This document shows, piece by piece, positions 23,510 to 36,500 of a DNA stretch of 64,000 nucleotides. This DNA comes from Pterobdella sp. o SKG-2022. Lineage: Eukaryota; Annelida; Clitellata; Hirudinida; Piscicolidae. The position numbers and the translations under genes were made by a program. The first letter of the stretch is position 1, and each line of letters starts with the position of its first letter. Under the pieces are notes generated by a model. That model did no database searches and had not been told where the DNA came from. It saw nothing but the letters and a program-made list of their open reading frames with translations. The stretch is taken from positions 7,223,206 to 7,287,205 of the forward strand of contig OZ038324.1 of NCBI GenBank assembly GCA_964035795.1. Direction: 5' to 3'.

Positions 23510-26500
23510 CTAGTTGTCATTTGATCCAACGATAGCAATATTGCTGCAAATGGTGGGAGTGATAGGAATACAGTTGAAATAGCTACAAAAAGAGCATTCA
23601 AAAAATGGCGGTAAATAGAACATGACCAAAAGACCAATCAGGAAGAAGCAAGACAAAAACGCACACACAATCACCGTTATCAGCTTCCTTTTCCGCTCCA
23701 TCAATGTAAAGCTTATATAGGGCAGAAAGACAAAAGACAACATAAACCCAATGACAAAACCTCCGATGTGGGCGATGTTGTCTACTATGGGCATGAGACC
23801 CAAACAAAAAAGAAAAAAGAGGATGAGACACAGCCTCAACAAAGCCAGCTTGGGTCTCTTGAGGATGTACCAGTTCTGTATAACTTCAACAAAGAGGCAC
23901 GACAAAAGACCGAACTGGGAGCCCGAAGGACCTGCCTGTTTAACGTGTTGCATCAATATATAACAATTTGAATATTAATGATTTTGTATCTTAATAAACT
24001 AACTAGTGTTCTGAAATTACATTCATTGAAGATTAATATTAATGAAATTTAGAATCTATGATCAAAACTATCATAAAAATTAAAAAAAAATCATCGTTCA
24101 AAATTATGCTTCCATGAAACCACCACCCACCTCGATGAGATGGGGAAGCAAAATGGCGGCCAAAAGGCTGCCTCCCATACCACTGAGAATGTATATGATG
24201 GCGATCCTCAACCACCCTGCCAACTTTTCCAGGTCCCTCATCACCGTCAACTGAAATACCACCGTCACCAAAAGATGAATAACTCTGCAGTTTTGAATAA
24301 CTAGGTTATAAATTAACTCTTACATATTGTTTATAAACTTGAAACAAGTTTTCATCTAATCGAAACTACCATTGAAACGAGATTGAAACATTTAGTAAAA
24401 AAATTAAATTACTAATTAAACCTTTAAATCAATAATCAAATCAAATCAAATCCAGCATGAAAAATAAGCACGTGAAATAATCTCTAAGAACCCTGCATGG
24501 ATGAAGAGAGAACTGATGAGCCTGTAGATCTGATTGGGGTGTTTGTCTGTGATGAATGGGATCATGCCACATATGTCCTGCATACAATCCACCTGGGTTT
24601 GTGAGGGCTCGTTTGAAATTCTATCAAAAATTTTGGGGGTTTTAAAAAAATATAAAATAATAAGGAAAATAAAAATTAAAGTCACAATATCTCAAAAAAA
24701 TTGATAAATTGTTCCCAATTATAAAAGAAATCCCGAACAACAAGGTGACTATCTAAAACAAAAACAACTCTCCTTAAACACCTGTGAGCACAGAGCCATC
24801 TCATCATGGTAGTAGCCTTTCATGAAAGCACAGTCCTCTCTCGTGGTGATCAGACACCTTCCTCTCACACCCACACAACACGGCCTGCCCGTGATGCCAC
24901 ATGTCAAGTGATCTAAATCTTCATCAGAAGGCAAGTCTCTCGCTTTGTAAGGCTCGTCACACACCTGTTTTTGATTTTCATTATCATCATCATCATCGTC
25001 TTGCGTCCGTTTCCGCACTAGCATAAGTTGTATATATAAATTTTTAATTTTCACGTGCAAAAATTGTCTTCATTTATAAATACAATAAATAGAATTTGAT
25101 ACTGACAGGCCATTGAGTGATATCGTCTGGCCAATCATGTTGGTCTTTGCCGGGAGGTAAGACTGGTCTCATACAGAATCTATCAAGGTCGTATCATTTC
25201 AATGTTATTATTTATATCGGTGCAACATATTTTTCATATTTAAAGTTATATCATATTTTTATTATAATTTCAAAACAATAACCATAAAAAATAATAATAA
25301 ACAACAAGAAAAATAGTATCAAAGATTGATGTATTATTAGCACCTGGGATCTTGTTGGCAGACGGCTCCAGCCGACCTACCATGGGGTCCCTTGCCTCCC
25401 CTCCACGTCTTCCACACTGAAAAGATCGACTGTGGTGGAAGTGCAATAAGATAATAATAACAACAATAATAGTTATAATAATAGTAAAAATAATAATAAT
25501 ATTGATACTGATCAAAAAAATAATCATTTTATCGAAACCTTCGGTAGATGTCGCCCATGAGTATATAAGCACTCATCTTCTGAGGTCTGGTAACACCCCG
25601 AACCATCAGTTCTGCGGAATGGAATGGTGTGAAGCAGTCGGGAAAATTTCGATAGTCATTTTAAATGCTGAAATATAGATATGGGTTAATTTATATAACA
25701 AATCTTTACTCTAAAAACTCGTCTAATGCTTATTTTAATGTTTCAAGCCAAAAACTATTTGAAGATTTCAATATACAGCTAAAAAATTCCTCACCTGATG
25801 CAGCACCCTGTTTTGTTCTCGTAGCGCTTAATTTTTAATAATTCTTTTTGCACCAACTCATCTCTGCGCATGCATCCTGAATACCTGGCTCCTAAGTGGA
25901 TTAGGTCAGCCTGCAATCAACCAATCAACGTTTAATATTAAAATTTTTGATTATTATTAGATTTATATATATTGAAACGAAATAAAAAATGATTAAACTT
26001 GAAGTAACTCAACTTAGGTAACAATTTCAAAAATAAAACTAAGAAAAATCTCATAAAATAAACCAAAAAATTACAGTGTTCAGTTCAAAACCCACCTGTC
26101 TAAGACCAATCCACATATTATTCTCCTCCATATAAAAAGACTCCTCCATGGCGAGGTTGGGCTTGAGTACCTCTTCACTTATGGTGCTGTATGACAAACC
26201 GAATGGGGCAAAATCGTGCACTGAGATGGCAATGGCGTAGATAAGGATCTGTACACAAGTGCACCAGTAAGTGAAGTAGGGGCTGTATGGGTGAGGGGTG
26301 CTTGTCGGTAGCTTGGTTGTTATTTTTCATAATTAAATCTTTTTTCAAGGCTAATGATAAATTAAACTAGATAATATTTAATATTATAATATTATGCCAA
26401 TTAAATTATCCGTATATTTAATAAAAAGGGTTAAACTAAAAATTAAGTAAACAAAGCTTGAGGCATAATAAAACATAAAAAATTCAACACACGTGACCGA

Positions 26501-29171
26501 CCGATAATCCGGCAGAGAATTGATTTTTTTTCTGACACTATTATCAATGCGAGATTTCCTATAATCCAAATCGGCTAAGTACTGAGCAAAACCTCTTCCT
26601 ATCTGTCTGCCTGTTTTTTTTATCGACCCTGTGGGTGTGTCTTTCATTATTACTGGGTATGTCCAATGGTATTTCTTGTTCTGCATGTCTTGTTGGTTAA
26701 GCAGCTCTTCTATAACCTCGGTAGACATTTTCCTCATTGGTTGGAAGATATTGGCGCTTTTGGTGGCTGTTCTGTTAAGGTGGATTGTGCTCTTCTAAAA
26801 TTAAAATTGTCTCTCGACATATTTCTATGGACATCTATAATTGGATCTAAGTATATATATTTATATTACATAAATACTTTTCTATCACAAACATAATTCA
26901 TTATTGAACAATGTTACAAGATACCCTTGAAACGTAAACAATATTTGAAAAAAATTTTTAATAGAAACTTCAGCATAAAACCCGTTAATCTAATTTATAT
27001 TAATGTGTACTTGCATTTGACGGGCCCTCAGCTTGCTAAGAGGGCTATTCTTGTTGTCATACTCTTCATAAAAGGGAATATCAGCTGGTTTTTTATCCAT
27101 CTTTACACTTCGATCAGGTGTATTCACGAGAAGTTTCTTTACAAGTTTAGCATCATAGATATTTGTTTTTGTATCACTAAGTGTGTTATCCGGTAATTTT
27201 TCGTCGATGAAAACGTTGTCTGGCGTATCAACAAACACATCGTCATCAGTATCATAACCATTCTCGTCTTTCTTACGCACATTGATATCTTCAAAATCAA
27301 AGAAGATATTTTTAACCATAGTATCTTCACCGGTAGCTTTATTCGCACCACTTTCCTTCACTTCACTTTTATCTATACCACCATTCTTTTTTTCACCCCC
27401 ACTTTTTTCTTCACTTTTTCTCTCACCGCCATTCCCTTCATTAATATTTTCACCATTATTACTTTCAGCACTCAAAAACTTCACTTTACGCCTCTCAATC
27501 AGTGAAAGACGCTCACTGCCAAAACTCACCACCCCCTCTTCACCTACCGGTGACATTTCCATCAAAGGTGGCAGATTGGTGTGGGAGATAGTAGGATTGG
27601 ACGGGTTTTTGTGGAAAGAGGGCATTATTAACTTGGGGAAAGTGGCTGTGGGTGTTGGCACGTCAAAAAAGACGTCGTCTAAGTATTCGTTTGTGACATC
27701 CCTAGAACACTATAAATAGGGGTGCGGATGTTATGATAATAGTGTGGGTTAATGAAAAAGCTACTGTTTATGTTGTGAGATCACTTTAATTATGTTTTTG
27801 TTATCAATGAGAAAAATTGGATGACAAAAAATAATTACTTTCAATCATGATAATCACAACCTCAAGCCTGATCTGGTGCAAGGTGACACTACGAGGGTGC
27901 AGTGGATGCAGGTTGTCAATGGGGATTTGTGGCGTCTGTATCAATAAAGTATGAATTGGATTATGCATATTTATAGGAAAGTTTGTGCATATTTAGAGAA
28001 GCTGTATGTGTATATTCCTAAATGCGTTATTCACGATTATTAAAAACTTATGGAGAGTAAGCAATTTTGCTTTGAGAATTATCTTAACTATGAACTCACA
28101 AAAGCTGTTTTGATGCCATTGTAAGCCATCTTCCAGACAGACTCTCTGCTTCTGAGCTTCATCGAGTTGGTCTTCCTTAAAGCTCGTCTGCTGATGCTTG
28201 AGGTTGATACCTGACTCTGAAGACCAGGTCTGTGAATCAAAAAAACCAAAAAAAAAATTGAAGCAACTCTTAGAAAAACGAAAAAATTTCAAAAATAAAA
28301 ATTGATGGGTACAAACCTGAAAAGAGGATCAATGATATGAGGTGTTTGAGGATATGAAACAGCAGATTCATCTCCATCTTCTGTTGGCTTGTATTGACCC
28401 ACTAACCTGTTGTTCAGCCTTCTCCTTCGTACTAGTTCTTGCCATAGCTGTTCTATTTAGTTTGTGGATGTAATGTAATGCAGTATTTATAGAATGCATT
28501 GCTTTATTATTCAAAGCATTTGCTACAAATTTTATGTAGTGAAAACACACTTAAGAACTGTCAGCCCATGCAGGATCGAACTCAGAAACTTTAGATAATT
28601 AGTTAAATGCTCTACCAGCTGAGCTATAAGGGTCAATGGATGGTTGTAGAAAAAGTGAAAAGATATGGTTAACTTTTATGAAAACTCTGGTTAATTTAAT
28701 TTCAGTATTTTACATTTTGAAAAGATTTTAGATTTATGATTTAGATAAAATAAATAAAAACCTTGACTTTGTTCTGCTTCCTCATTAAGACCAAGCCATG
28801 AAATGAAATTTGCAACCACACTTCTGTATATTTGAGAAAAATTATTTTTGAAAATGAAAAAATTTGTTTTTGAAACATTTTGTATTTGATAAAAATATAT
28901 ATTTTGTTACTTTGAATAACTCAATGGCTTTTTTGTAAATGTATTCAATTTTTGATCTGAAAACCTGTAAAAATTAATGTCAAAAAATAATTTTAAGAAT
29001 TATGAAAAAAAAGTTAAATTATTTAAAAATATGATAATACTGTTTAGCTTTTTCCTTTTTATCAATTTTTTTTTCAGAAACTGATCTCCTCATCCAAGGA
29101 TTAGAATCCAAAGATGAGAGAAATACATTAGACTCATTATCTTCATCACTCTCTGTCGGCTTCAAATCCAT
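23510..29171 (-). CDS. RHBDF1: Inactive rhomboid (iRhom) with a retained catalytic-position serine
   Basis: iRhoms are ER/Golgi membrane pseudoproteases that escort ADAM17 and regulate EGF-family ligands. Model: 992 aa (human about 855). Minus exons: 29041-29171, 28911-28964, 28762-28823, 28317-28452, 28100-28229, 27861-27935, 27011-27709, 26502-26794, 26096-26282, 25795-25910, 25539-25611, 25344-25429, 25107-25179, 24782-24964, 24492-24592, 24131-24284, 23510-23935. The cytosolic N-terminus (1 to about 525) contains GLNEEAEQ and a long Ser/Lys/Asp-rich exon. The first membrane helix follows DYRPYFTYW. The Cys-rich iRhom domain has [33 protein letters not shown] and GITGRPCC. The rhomboid core has FIHAGVIHLL, then GPSGSQFG at 853-860 (usually GPAG) and DNIAHIGGF with His about 907. 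Exon 2 is the least certain. Confidence 0.94.
25441..25512. repeat. AAT-rich microsatellite in an iRhom intron
   Basis: This is an interrupted (AAT)n/(AAC)n tract just upstream (minus sense) of the exon at 25344-25429. Confidence 0.7.
28563..28634 (-). pseudogene. tRNA-like sequence inside an iRhom intron
   Basis: Read on the minus strand this has a perfect A-box region (TAGCTCAGCTGGTAGAGCA), an anticodon-arm-like stretch and a B box GAGTTCGATCC at 28573-28583. The T stem and half of the acceptor stem do not pair, so it is not a working tRNA gene by eye. It shares TAGAGCATT, CTAAAGTT and GTTCGATCC with the copy at 2841-2912, which suggests one repeat family (tRNA-Lys-like). It lies between iRhom exons 3 and 4. 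Confidence 0.5.
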
Positions 29172-29759
29172 TTCTTGATTAATTTTATCGATTCAAAAAT
29201 ATAAAATACAAAATAACATATTCCATAATTTGTAATTGTTTTTTTTAATTAGGGTTTCATTTCGTTGTAATTTTAAGGTTTAGTTAAAGTTAAATTTACT
29301 TTTAAAGTTTCATTGTAAAAGCAATTTTTAGGAAAATTTCACCAGTTAAAAAATAAATTAGTACAATAATAAATATTTAAACATATTGAATTTGTATTTC
29401 TAAAATATTTTCACGCACAGTGGAACAACATTTATTATGATGAATAAAAAATGAAAAAAATGTTTACAAATATTCCGCTGCTTTCCTAAAAGAAGCAAAT
29501 TTGCCGATTGCTCAAAATGTATGTTTCTATTTTAACCATTTCACTTATATTTTAATATTGATTTTGCAAGTTCTGCTGGGTTGATACTGTAAGATTATTG
29601 ATCTCTGTCGATATTTTTTAATAAAATTCAGAAAATACTAATTAAAAACTGTTAAATTTTTTTTTAAATTTCCCAGATGAGTTGATTTTTCTTCAAAGAC
29701 CTACACTAATTAAATCTTATTACTTCACTTACCAAATAATCACTTGTACATAGCACACA
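29172..29759. promoter_or_regulatory. Shared region of divergent iRhom and BTBD17-like genes
   Basis: There are 588 bp between two oppositely directed start codons, AT-rich, with no recognised element. It must hold the promoters of one or both genes unless 5' non-coding exons exist elsewhere. Confidence 0.4.
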
Positions 29760-32700
29760 ATGGAAGTCTCACAAAGCATAAGTAATTCCATCCATCTACT
29801 ACAAAGAATCAACAAGCTCTTTAAAAGTTCAGAGCTTAGTGATATTAAGTTGATTTTCTCAAGTGAAGAGGGAGGTCCAAAAACTGAATTTCACTTGCAT
29901 AAGCTGATTTTGTGTTCAGGAAGTGAGGTGTTTAGAGCTATGTTTGGAAATGAAGCCTGGAGAGAATCAAAAACCTCTGAGGTGATAAAACCACTTTTTG
30001 TTGTTTTGCAATATTTTTCATTTATATTTGGTAATAAACATGTAATTTATCATTTTTGATGAACTTTTTTCAAACTTACATATTGATTGAAGGTTGTTTT
30101 GCAAGAGGAAGCATTTTTGCATTCGAGTCTGGAATCATTTCTCTCTTACTTCTACTCAGGTATACATAAACTGATTTGAAATTTCATCATCACTTTATCA
30201 ATGTGTAGAATTAAACTCATTTTAATATATTTCCTGAAATTATATTTTACATAATTTCTATTAATTTTCCACCTAAACTCTCACGAAGGTCAAATAACAT
30301 TAACCTACTCGACCCTTCTCAATGTTCTCATCCTGGCTGACAAATATCAAGTGATTGACCTGCAAGTATGGATCTCATTATTTTATGATTTGATCATTGA
30401 ATGACTAAATTTAAGAGCAAAAACTTCAATTAATTTTACTGAGTTTACACATGCCAATATAATTTGTGATTGTATTTCTCAAATAAACTCACCCATAGGA
30501 GGTGTGTATAGATTTCATGTTGAGACATATGGCATTACCAGAAAGCAAAAAGCTTCTTTCTTCCCCTCATCATCCTACTGCTTCTGACTCAACTACTTCT
30601 CAAAAATCCACTTTTCACCCAAGCACCACCAACATAACACCCTCTGAAACCACACTGGGTGTGAACACTGATTCTCCATCCAAAACCTCACAACCACCCA
30701 TACATAACTTGGCTTGCTCATGGCTGCAGTACTCACAATTGACCAACCATCAGAACCTCACCAATATGTGTTCCACATTCATTCTCAATAATTTTAACAA
30801 GGTTTGTTCTTTTTTGGGTTTATAGTTGTTCATATTATCTTATCACTTAAGTACTTTTATGTTTTTCTATGTTTATTTTTGCTAAATTGAATTATTCAAA
30901 AGTTCATTTATACTTTTAATTTAATTTCACATCTTTTTCAAAGGTGATAAAAAGCGCGGATTTTTTCAATCTGGACGTTGATTGGTTGATGTATTTTCTA
31001 AGTCACTCTTCATTAGTCATTCCTGACGAGTTCATCTTGCTTCAAGCTTTGGTGCGCTGGTTCATGAAGGATTTTGACTGCCCGACACCTGAGCACCACT
31101 TTGACCATTCTCTCTCAGAAAACAAAAACTCCAAAAGTAACTCTGATCTTCCACCTAGTCCATCCACGTCATACTTTTTCTCTTCACCCACCTCCACCAT
31201 CTCTCAACCTCCTACCTCTCTTTTCATCTCTTCTTCATCATCATCCGCATCTTCATACTCAATCAATCATTCACCAAGTGAGTTTTGTGGAGGAAAAGTG
31301 AAGCGAAGCAAAAGTAACGACAATTTTGATATTAACGATGACCTCGGTGGAAATGACTTGAATGAAAATTTTCAAAAAAATAAAATTCGTAAGGAAGATA
31401 ATGATTTAAATTTGAAAAACGATGCAGAAATCTCAGAAAAAGCAGACGAAGCTGACAAAAGTGTTTTTGAAGATGATGGTTGTAGGAGGAAAGAGGATGA
31501 CGAAGAAGAGAATAACTCAGCCACTATAGAAAAATTATTAAACAGCATACGATTTCCATTAATGACCACCACACAACAGAAAGCCATTCAAACCGAGGTG
31601 TATCAATACTTGAAGAAACAAACACAAACTTTTTTGCCCGCCTCCTCTTCCTCTCAACCCCCGCCCAAAATAACAAACAACCAAACACTTTTCTCGTCAC
31701 CGAAGTCTATTTTATCTTCTTTCAAATCTTTGACATCATCACCACTGCAGTTTATTTCATCAAAAATGTTGAACAACAAACCCATTTGCACCGCTCCTCC
31801 CATAACCCTCCATCGCCCCTCTTACGCCATTTTTGATACCAACCCAATTTTCCACTACACATCCCAAAGCAGAAAGAAATTCGAGGTGTTGTTAAACTCC
31901 ATCTTGGAAAGGATTGATAGATCTCTGCACTTGACTCAAGCTCTCAAATCCCCCGACCCTCACCTCGGTTAGTGCGCAGTTGACACTACAGATTTTTCAG
32001 TTTGTTTTTAGGGGTATTGGGGATTTTCAACTAAATCACGCAGTGTGAGTTTTTTAAATCCAAATAAAAATTTTTTCACTACTCAAAACTAAATAACCGT
32101 TAAAACGATCAAACCTGCTTATCTGCCCACAGAAGATATGCACAGCCTGATATGCTCACATGGCTTCTCAAAGGAGAGCCTGCAACTGCGCAACTACACC
32201 AACGACATATGGAGCACCAGCCTCCACATCGACAAGTTCAGGAGCCTCGCCAAGTATGAGATGAGGTGAGGGATCATTTGCCCTTCTATGATTTTAATAA
32301 CGTCTGCCTCAGTTGCTGCTCAGTTGAGGAAATCAATACCTCTGATGGTGAATCTATTTTTTCCAATTCTTATTCCACGTTATAGAATTACTATTAATGT
32401 TTTCAAGGTTGATTATTGTCTAAGAGCTTCAGTATAACTTCAAACTGTTAATGTTTGATGACCAATCACAGGTCAGTAGTATTCTCAAGCCCCTCCCACC
32501 CTCTCTTTCCAGAAGAAAGTGCTTTACATCCTGCATGGGATTGGTCGGTTGAGTTGTTCGCGAAAGGAGTCATTTATCATAAGTGTCTCATGATTGGCTT
32601 ATGGAGAAATCTAGAAGTTATGGTGGGTTTTGATTAAATGAAGTTTTTAATTTAAATAAAATATTTTGTTTGTAAAAATTATTCAAAAAGATATTTACAA

Positions 32701-33199
32701 CACCTAGGGTGATTCGTATGATATGGTCAGGCTGGCAATCCATTCAGAGAAGCACAAGTCAAACCACCCCACATCCAACCACCTTTCCACCCACAATGCT
32801 CTTGAGGTGAGGAGAGTGGTTGTCAGTGTTTTGATCACTGGGTACCAAAACGACGCAGAGTTCATAGTCGACTGCATTGAACAGACATTCACATTTGACT
32901 CTGATCTTGAGACTAAGTTCATTAACAATTTGTTTCCGTTTTCTTGTCTTAACAACTGCAAACCCGCCAACAACAACAATAATGAATCTCTGTATGACAG
33001 TCTTGATGACCTGCATGGTTTCACCCTCATCAACGAGCATCAATCGAATGAGAACAACAATGATACCAATAACACCCCCACTACTATTCACACCCACGTC
33101 AGTAAAGAAAACAAAGATTATTTTTCATGTTCCTCCTTGCTGGGTTCAACAGACACTTTGAAAACCACCATCATCATTAAGCCTTTGCTTGCCATTTAA
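29760..33199 (+). CDS. BTBD17: BTB-BACK domain protein, BTBD17-like
   Basis: This is an 822-aa protein in eight exons: 29760-29981, 30093-30159, 30289-30365, 30499-30801, 30944-31967, 32133-32265, 32472-32622, 32708-33199; all phases agree. The BTB fold spans about residues 15-120 (LSDIKLIF, FHLHKLILCSGSEVFRAMF, LADKYQVIDLQ). A BACK-like helical region follows (WLQYSQLTNHQNL, FFNLDVDWLMYFLSHSSLVI, ILLQALVRWF), interrupted at about 270-415 by a Ser/Pro- then Asp/Glu-rich insert before IEKLLNSIRFPLM resumes it. The C-terminal part (WDWSVELFAKGV, RVVVSVLITGY) fits the BTBD17 tail. Many BTB-BACK proteins are CUL3 adaptors; whether this one is cannot be seen. A Ser/Thr-rich insert also occurs at about 140-190. 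BTBD17 is a best guess; other BTB-BACK families are possible. Confidence 0.85.
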
Positions 33200-33531
33200 A
33201 TCTTCTATGCAACTCTTCGTTAGGCTCCAGTTCTAATCAATTTTCACATATTCATTTCTTTCCTTCAATTAAATCCTTTTTATAGCCCGTTTTCCTTTAC
33301 CAAGGGTTGGGCTATAAATTCCTTGTTTAGAAAATTTTATTTATTACATTTGAATAAATTTAGAAAGAGATTTTTAATGATTAAAGTGTTCATTCAAATG
33401 CTGCGAAAAATTCTTATGATTTCGATAAGTAGGTAGGGTTGCACAAGTATTTCTTCAAAAAATTTTTAAACTCAAACTATAAAAATCTAAAAGAACATAA
33501 TGACTGTTAAACAAAATCTCAGCCCCAACAC
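33200..33531. terminator. Convergent 3' region of BTBD17-like gene and LMF2
   Basis: AATAAA on the plus strand (33353-33358) and AATAAA on the minus strand (TTTATT 33336-33341) almost coincide in this 332-bp gap. The two transcripts would overlap at their 3' ends. Confidence 0.45.
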
Positions 33532-36500
33532 TCATCCCTTCAATATTTCTATCGGCACATTCAAAACTGAATCTTTTTTGCTTTTGCTCTTTCCCGCCAG
33601 CCCATTTTTTCCGCCATCTTTCAAATGGCCATTTTGATTTGCGTTTTCATTTTCTGGTGCTAGAGTTACGTGGTACTTGGTGGCTCTAGAGGGGTCAACC
33701 ATGGATAGCAGGAGGCCTAATACCACCAACAGCAGGCACATCACGCTGCCTGTTGAGGTGTTGGAGAGGGTTTTAGTTTTTATAATCGATTTTATTATTA
33801 ATATTGCTTTATCTTTATATATTTTAACGATAGATTAAGTTTTTTATTCACTATTATTATCTTTTTTTATTATGAATTGTTGGCGATCTCACCACTCGTC
33901 TGTCCTAAACTCTGTCTCACAAAAGACAAGCAAGAGGCCAGCACGTTGTTGCCATGACAAACAGAAAACTCATCATCTTGCTCTTCCTTTTCAAACGTGT
34001 TTATGTTGTATTTAAGCTTTATTAATCGTTCAAGTTAGAAAGTTTGCATAAATTTTTTAGCTGAAAACCTTGTGTTTGATGGATATAGCCCGTAAATAAA
34101 TTTCTGACCTCTAGAAGACCCGAGTTAGAGACATATTGAACGAAAGAAGGGTCTGCCAGAGATAAGATTGGCAAGTAATGTCCCGTCCACTCTCTCGTCC
34201 ACCAATCAGGATTGCCGTCTCTGACACGTAGTAGAATGATTTGATAGATCTTTATTAGATTCATTTAATAAGACTCACAAGTCATAGTTGAACTTGTATC
34301 TGTAGAGGTCAGCTCTGATGTAGTTTGGCTTCTCTCCCTCAAACGGGTTGCTTTCGAACAATTCCAACACTGTACATTTGAACATTCATTTGAAACCAAT
34401 TAGTTCATATGGGTTATTAAAACTGAATAAAAAATTATTTTTAATAAGTTTTCTGAAGATTAATAGTAAAAGACTAGAACACACGGAACCTTCCTTCTGG
34501 TTGTTGAGAAGATGGTAGACAAGGTTGAGAATCCAGGTGTGCTGCTTGTAGTTGCTTCTAGCTGCAAACCATAAACTCTCGTCCAGACGAGGGTGGTGAG
34601 CCGCTAGTCATTGATGTTATTATACATCGTTATTGTACATGTGATATAATGTAGTTTGAAGCAATTTGTTTCGTATTTTATATTTATACAACTGCCAGTA
34701 AACGTAAATTCAATCTAGCGGGTTAACCATTGAAATTATAAACACACTTCAAGTTGAATATATCCAAATGTTATAATGCTTATAACAACCGACCAATGAT
34801 CTGAGGAATGGAGGAGGTGACTGATGGTTTGAAAAAGAAATTGTATTCTTTCCACTCCAGTTTGTCGTTGCTTCCTTCCACCACAATCTCCACACGACCT
34901 TCATCTCCAGCAAATCCGTGTCTGGAGGTTTTGAGAATTGATTTTTGAAGAAAATTTCCATCTTTTTTGATATTTGGAAACACAATTTCAAAACGAGTTT
35001 CAATTTTCGACCAGTTTAGCTTGATCACTATTTTGCTTAAAACTAACTATAATGTCATTATTATTCATTTTAAATGATCTGAAAGCATGAAAAAACTTCG
35101 AACCCCCACACCCACCGAAAGTTGGTGGCATAGTTATTGACAATGTGGTAGTGCTTGTGAACCCAGAGATAGGCCGACTGTAGTGGGTGAGGAGCCAACG
35201 TCTCTACAGAAGAACTGTCTGTGTTCCAGACCAGAGGCACCTGTGAAATGGAGTAAGTAGCAGGGGTGAAGCTGCAGTTTTTATTGAATAGTTAATCTTT
35301 ATAATTTTTTAGGATTTAAAATTTTTTGAAGTTTTATATAATTTTTTTTGAAAAATACATGGAATTATTAATAAAACATGTACCAAAGAACAAGTGAGGA
35401 GGGTGAGGGTGGTGGTGAAGAGGATTCCGAATCTGATATGGATGATCATCTTCTTCAAATAGGCACATCCTATTGTCATCTTTTGCCTGGAGTATATAAC
35501 ATTATTTATATTATTTGAACAAATAACCCATACAAATTTATTATAAAAAGCTTTTATTAAATTGTAATTCCCAAAGAAATATAGAATTAAAAAATTGCAC
35601 TAACCTTTGGAAAGCCAGGATTATTTCTGAAACGAGCAAACAGCAGGCGACAAGACCAATGAGTGCAGTCACCAAAGTGCAATGTTCCTTCAAGACCTTC
35701 AGCACTACCACTATTGTTGCAGAAGTTGTTTTGGGTTCAATAAAAGACTTTTATATTAACTCAAATAAGGATTTGTTAAAGTATGTTATACTACATTTTT
35801 ATAATATAATAACAATAATAATTATATCAATAATGATAATTAAAAACTCACATAATGACTGCAAAACAGTGATGAAAGCTTTCTCAGTGAAAAAAGCTAG
35901 ATGAGGGACTTCATAAACGAGGGCGATGAAGTAAATAAGGAAGGCCAGCACTGCTGCCTTGAGCAGGTAGGAGATACTGTTGGCTGGAACAACATTGGAT
36001 AGCTCTTCGTATTGGAAATGATTGACGCCATTTGCTGTAGTTGGAGAGCTCGGACTTTTTAAAACTGAATCCAAGTAATAGGATACCCCTAGCGTAGTGA
36101 TATGAATTTCTATTGGTCACTACGGAGCTACACTTGTATAATGAATGAATAGTAAGTTTTTGAACCTTGTTTACCAGTTATCAAATGCTTGGCAGAGTTA
36201 AACCAGTCATCGTCGACTAGAGTGATGGAGAGGGAGATGATGAGAAGGGGGTAGAAGCCTTGGTTGCCTAACAGAGCTGAGGTCACACTGGTTCCAACCT
36301 GGGTGGATTGAAATGTCGGAATTGAAAATGTTTATTTCAATTTTCTTATTAAAATATAAAATTCAATATATCTTATTAAAGTTTAAAGCCCGAACCAACC
36401 AGCCAATAGAATGCTGCCAAACGAGTTTGTTTCCAAGGTGTAAGGACAAACAATGCCACTGGAAAGTGGCTGATGATATGTAGTGCTGATATAATGGCTA

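Noticed and set aside
23598..23971. Extra frames on both strands over the last iRhom exon
   Set aside because: The rhomboid-core frame with GPSGSQFG and AHIGGF explains this exon completely.
27282..27719. 145-codon plus-strand frame
   Set aside because: It is antisense to the long acidic/Ser-rich iRhom exon 27011-27709, whose frame joins its neighbours in phase.
32759..33097. Minus-strand frames over the last BTBD17-like exon
   Set aside because: They are antisense shadows; the plus frame continues the protein in phase from seven upstream exons.
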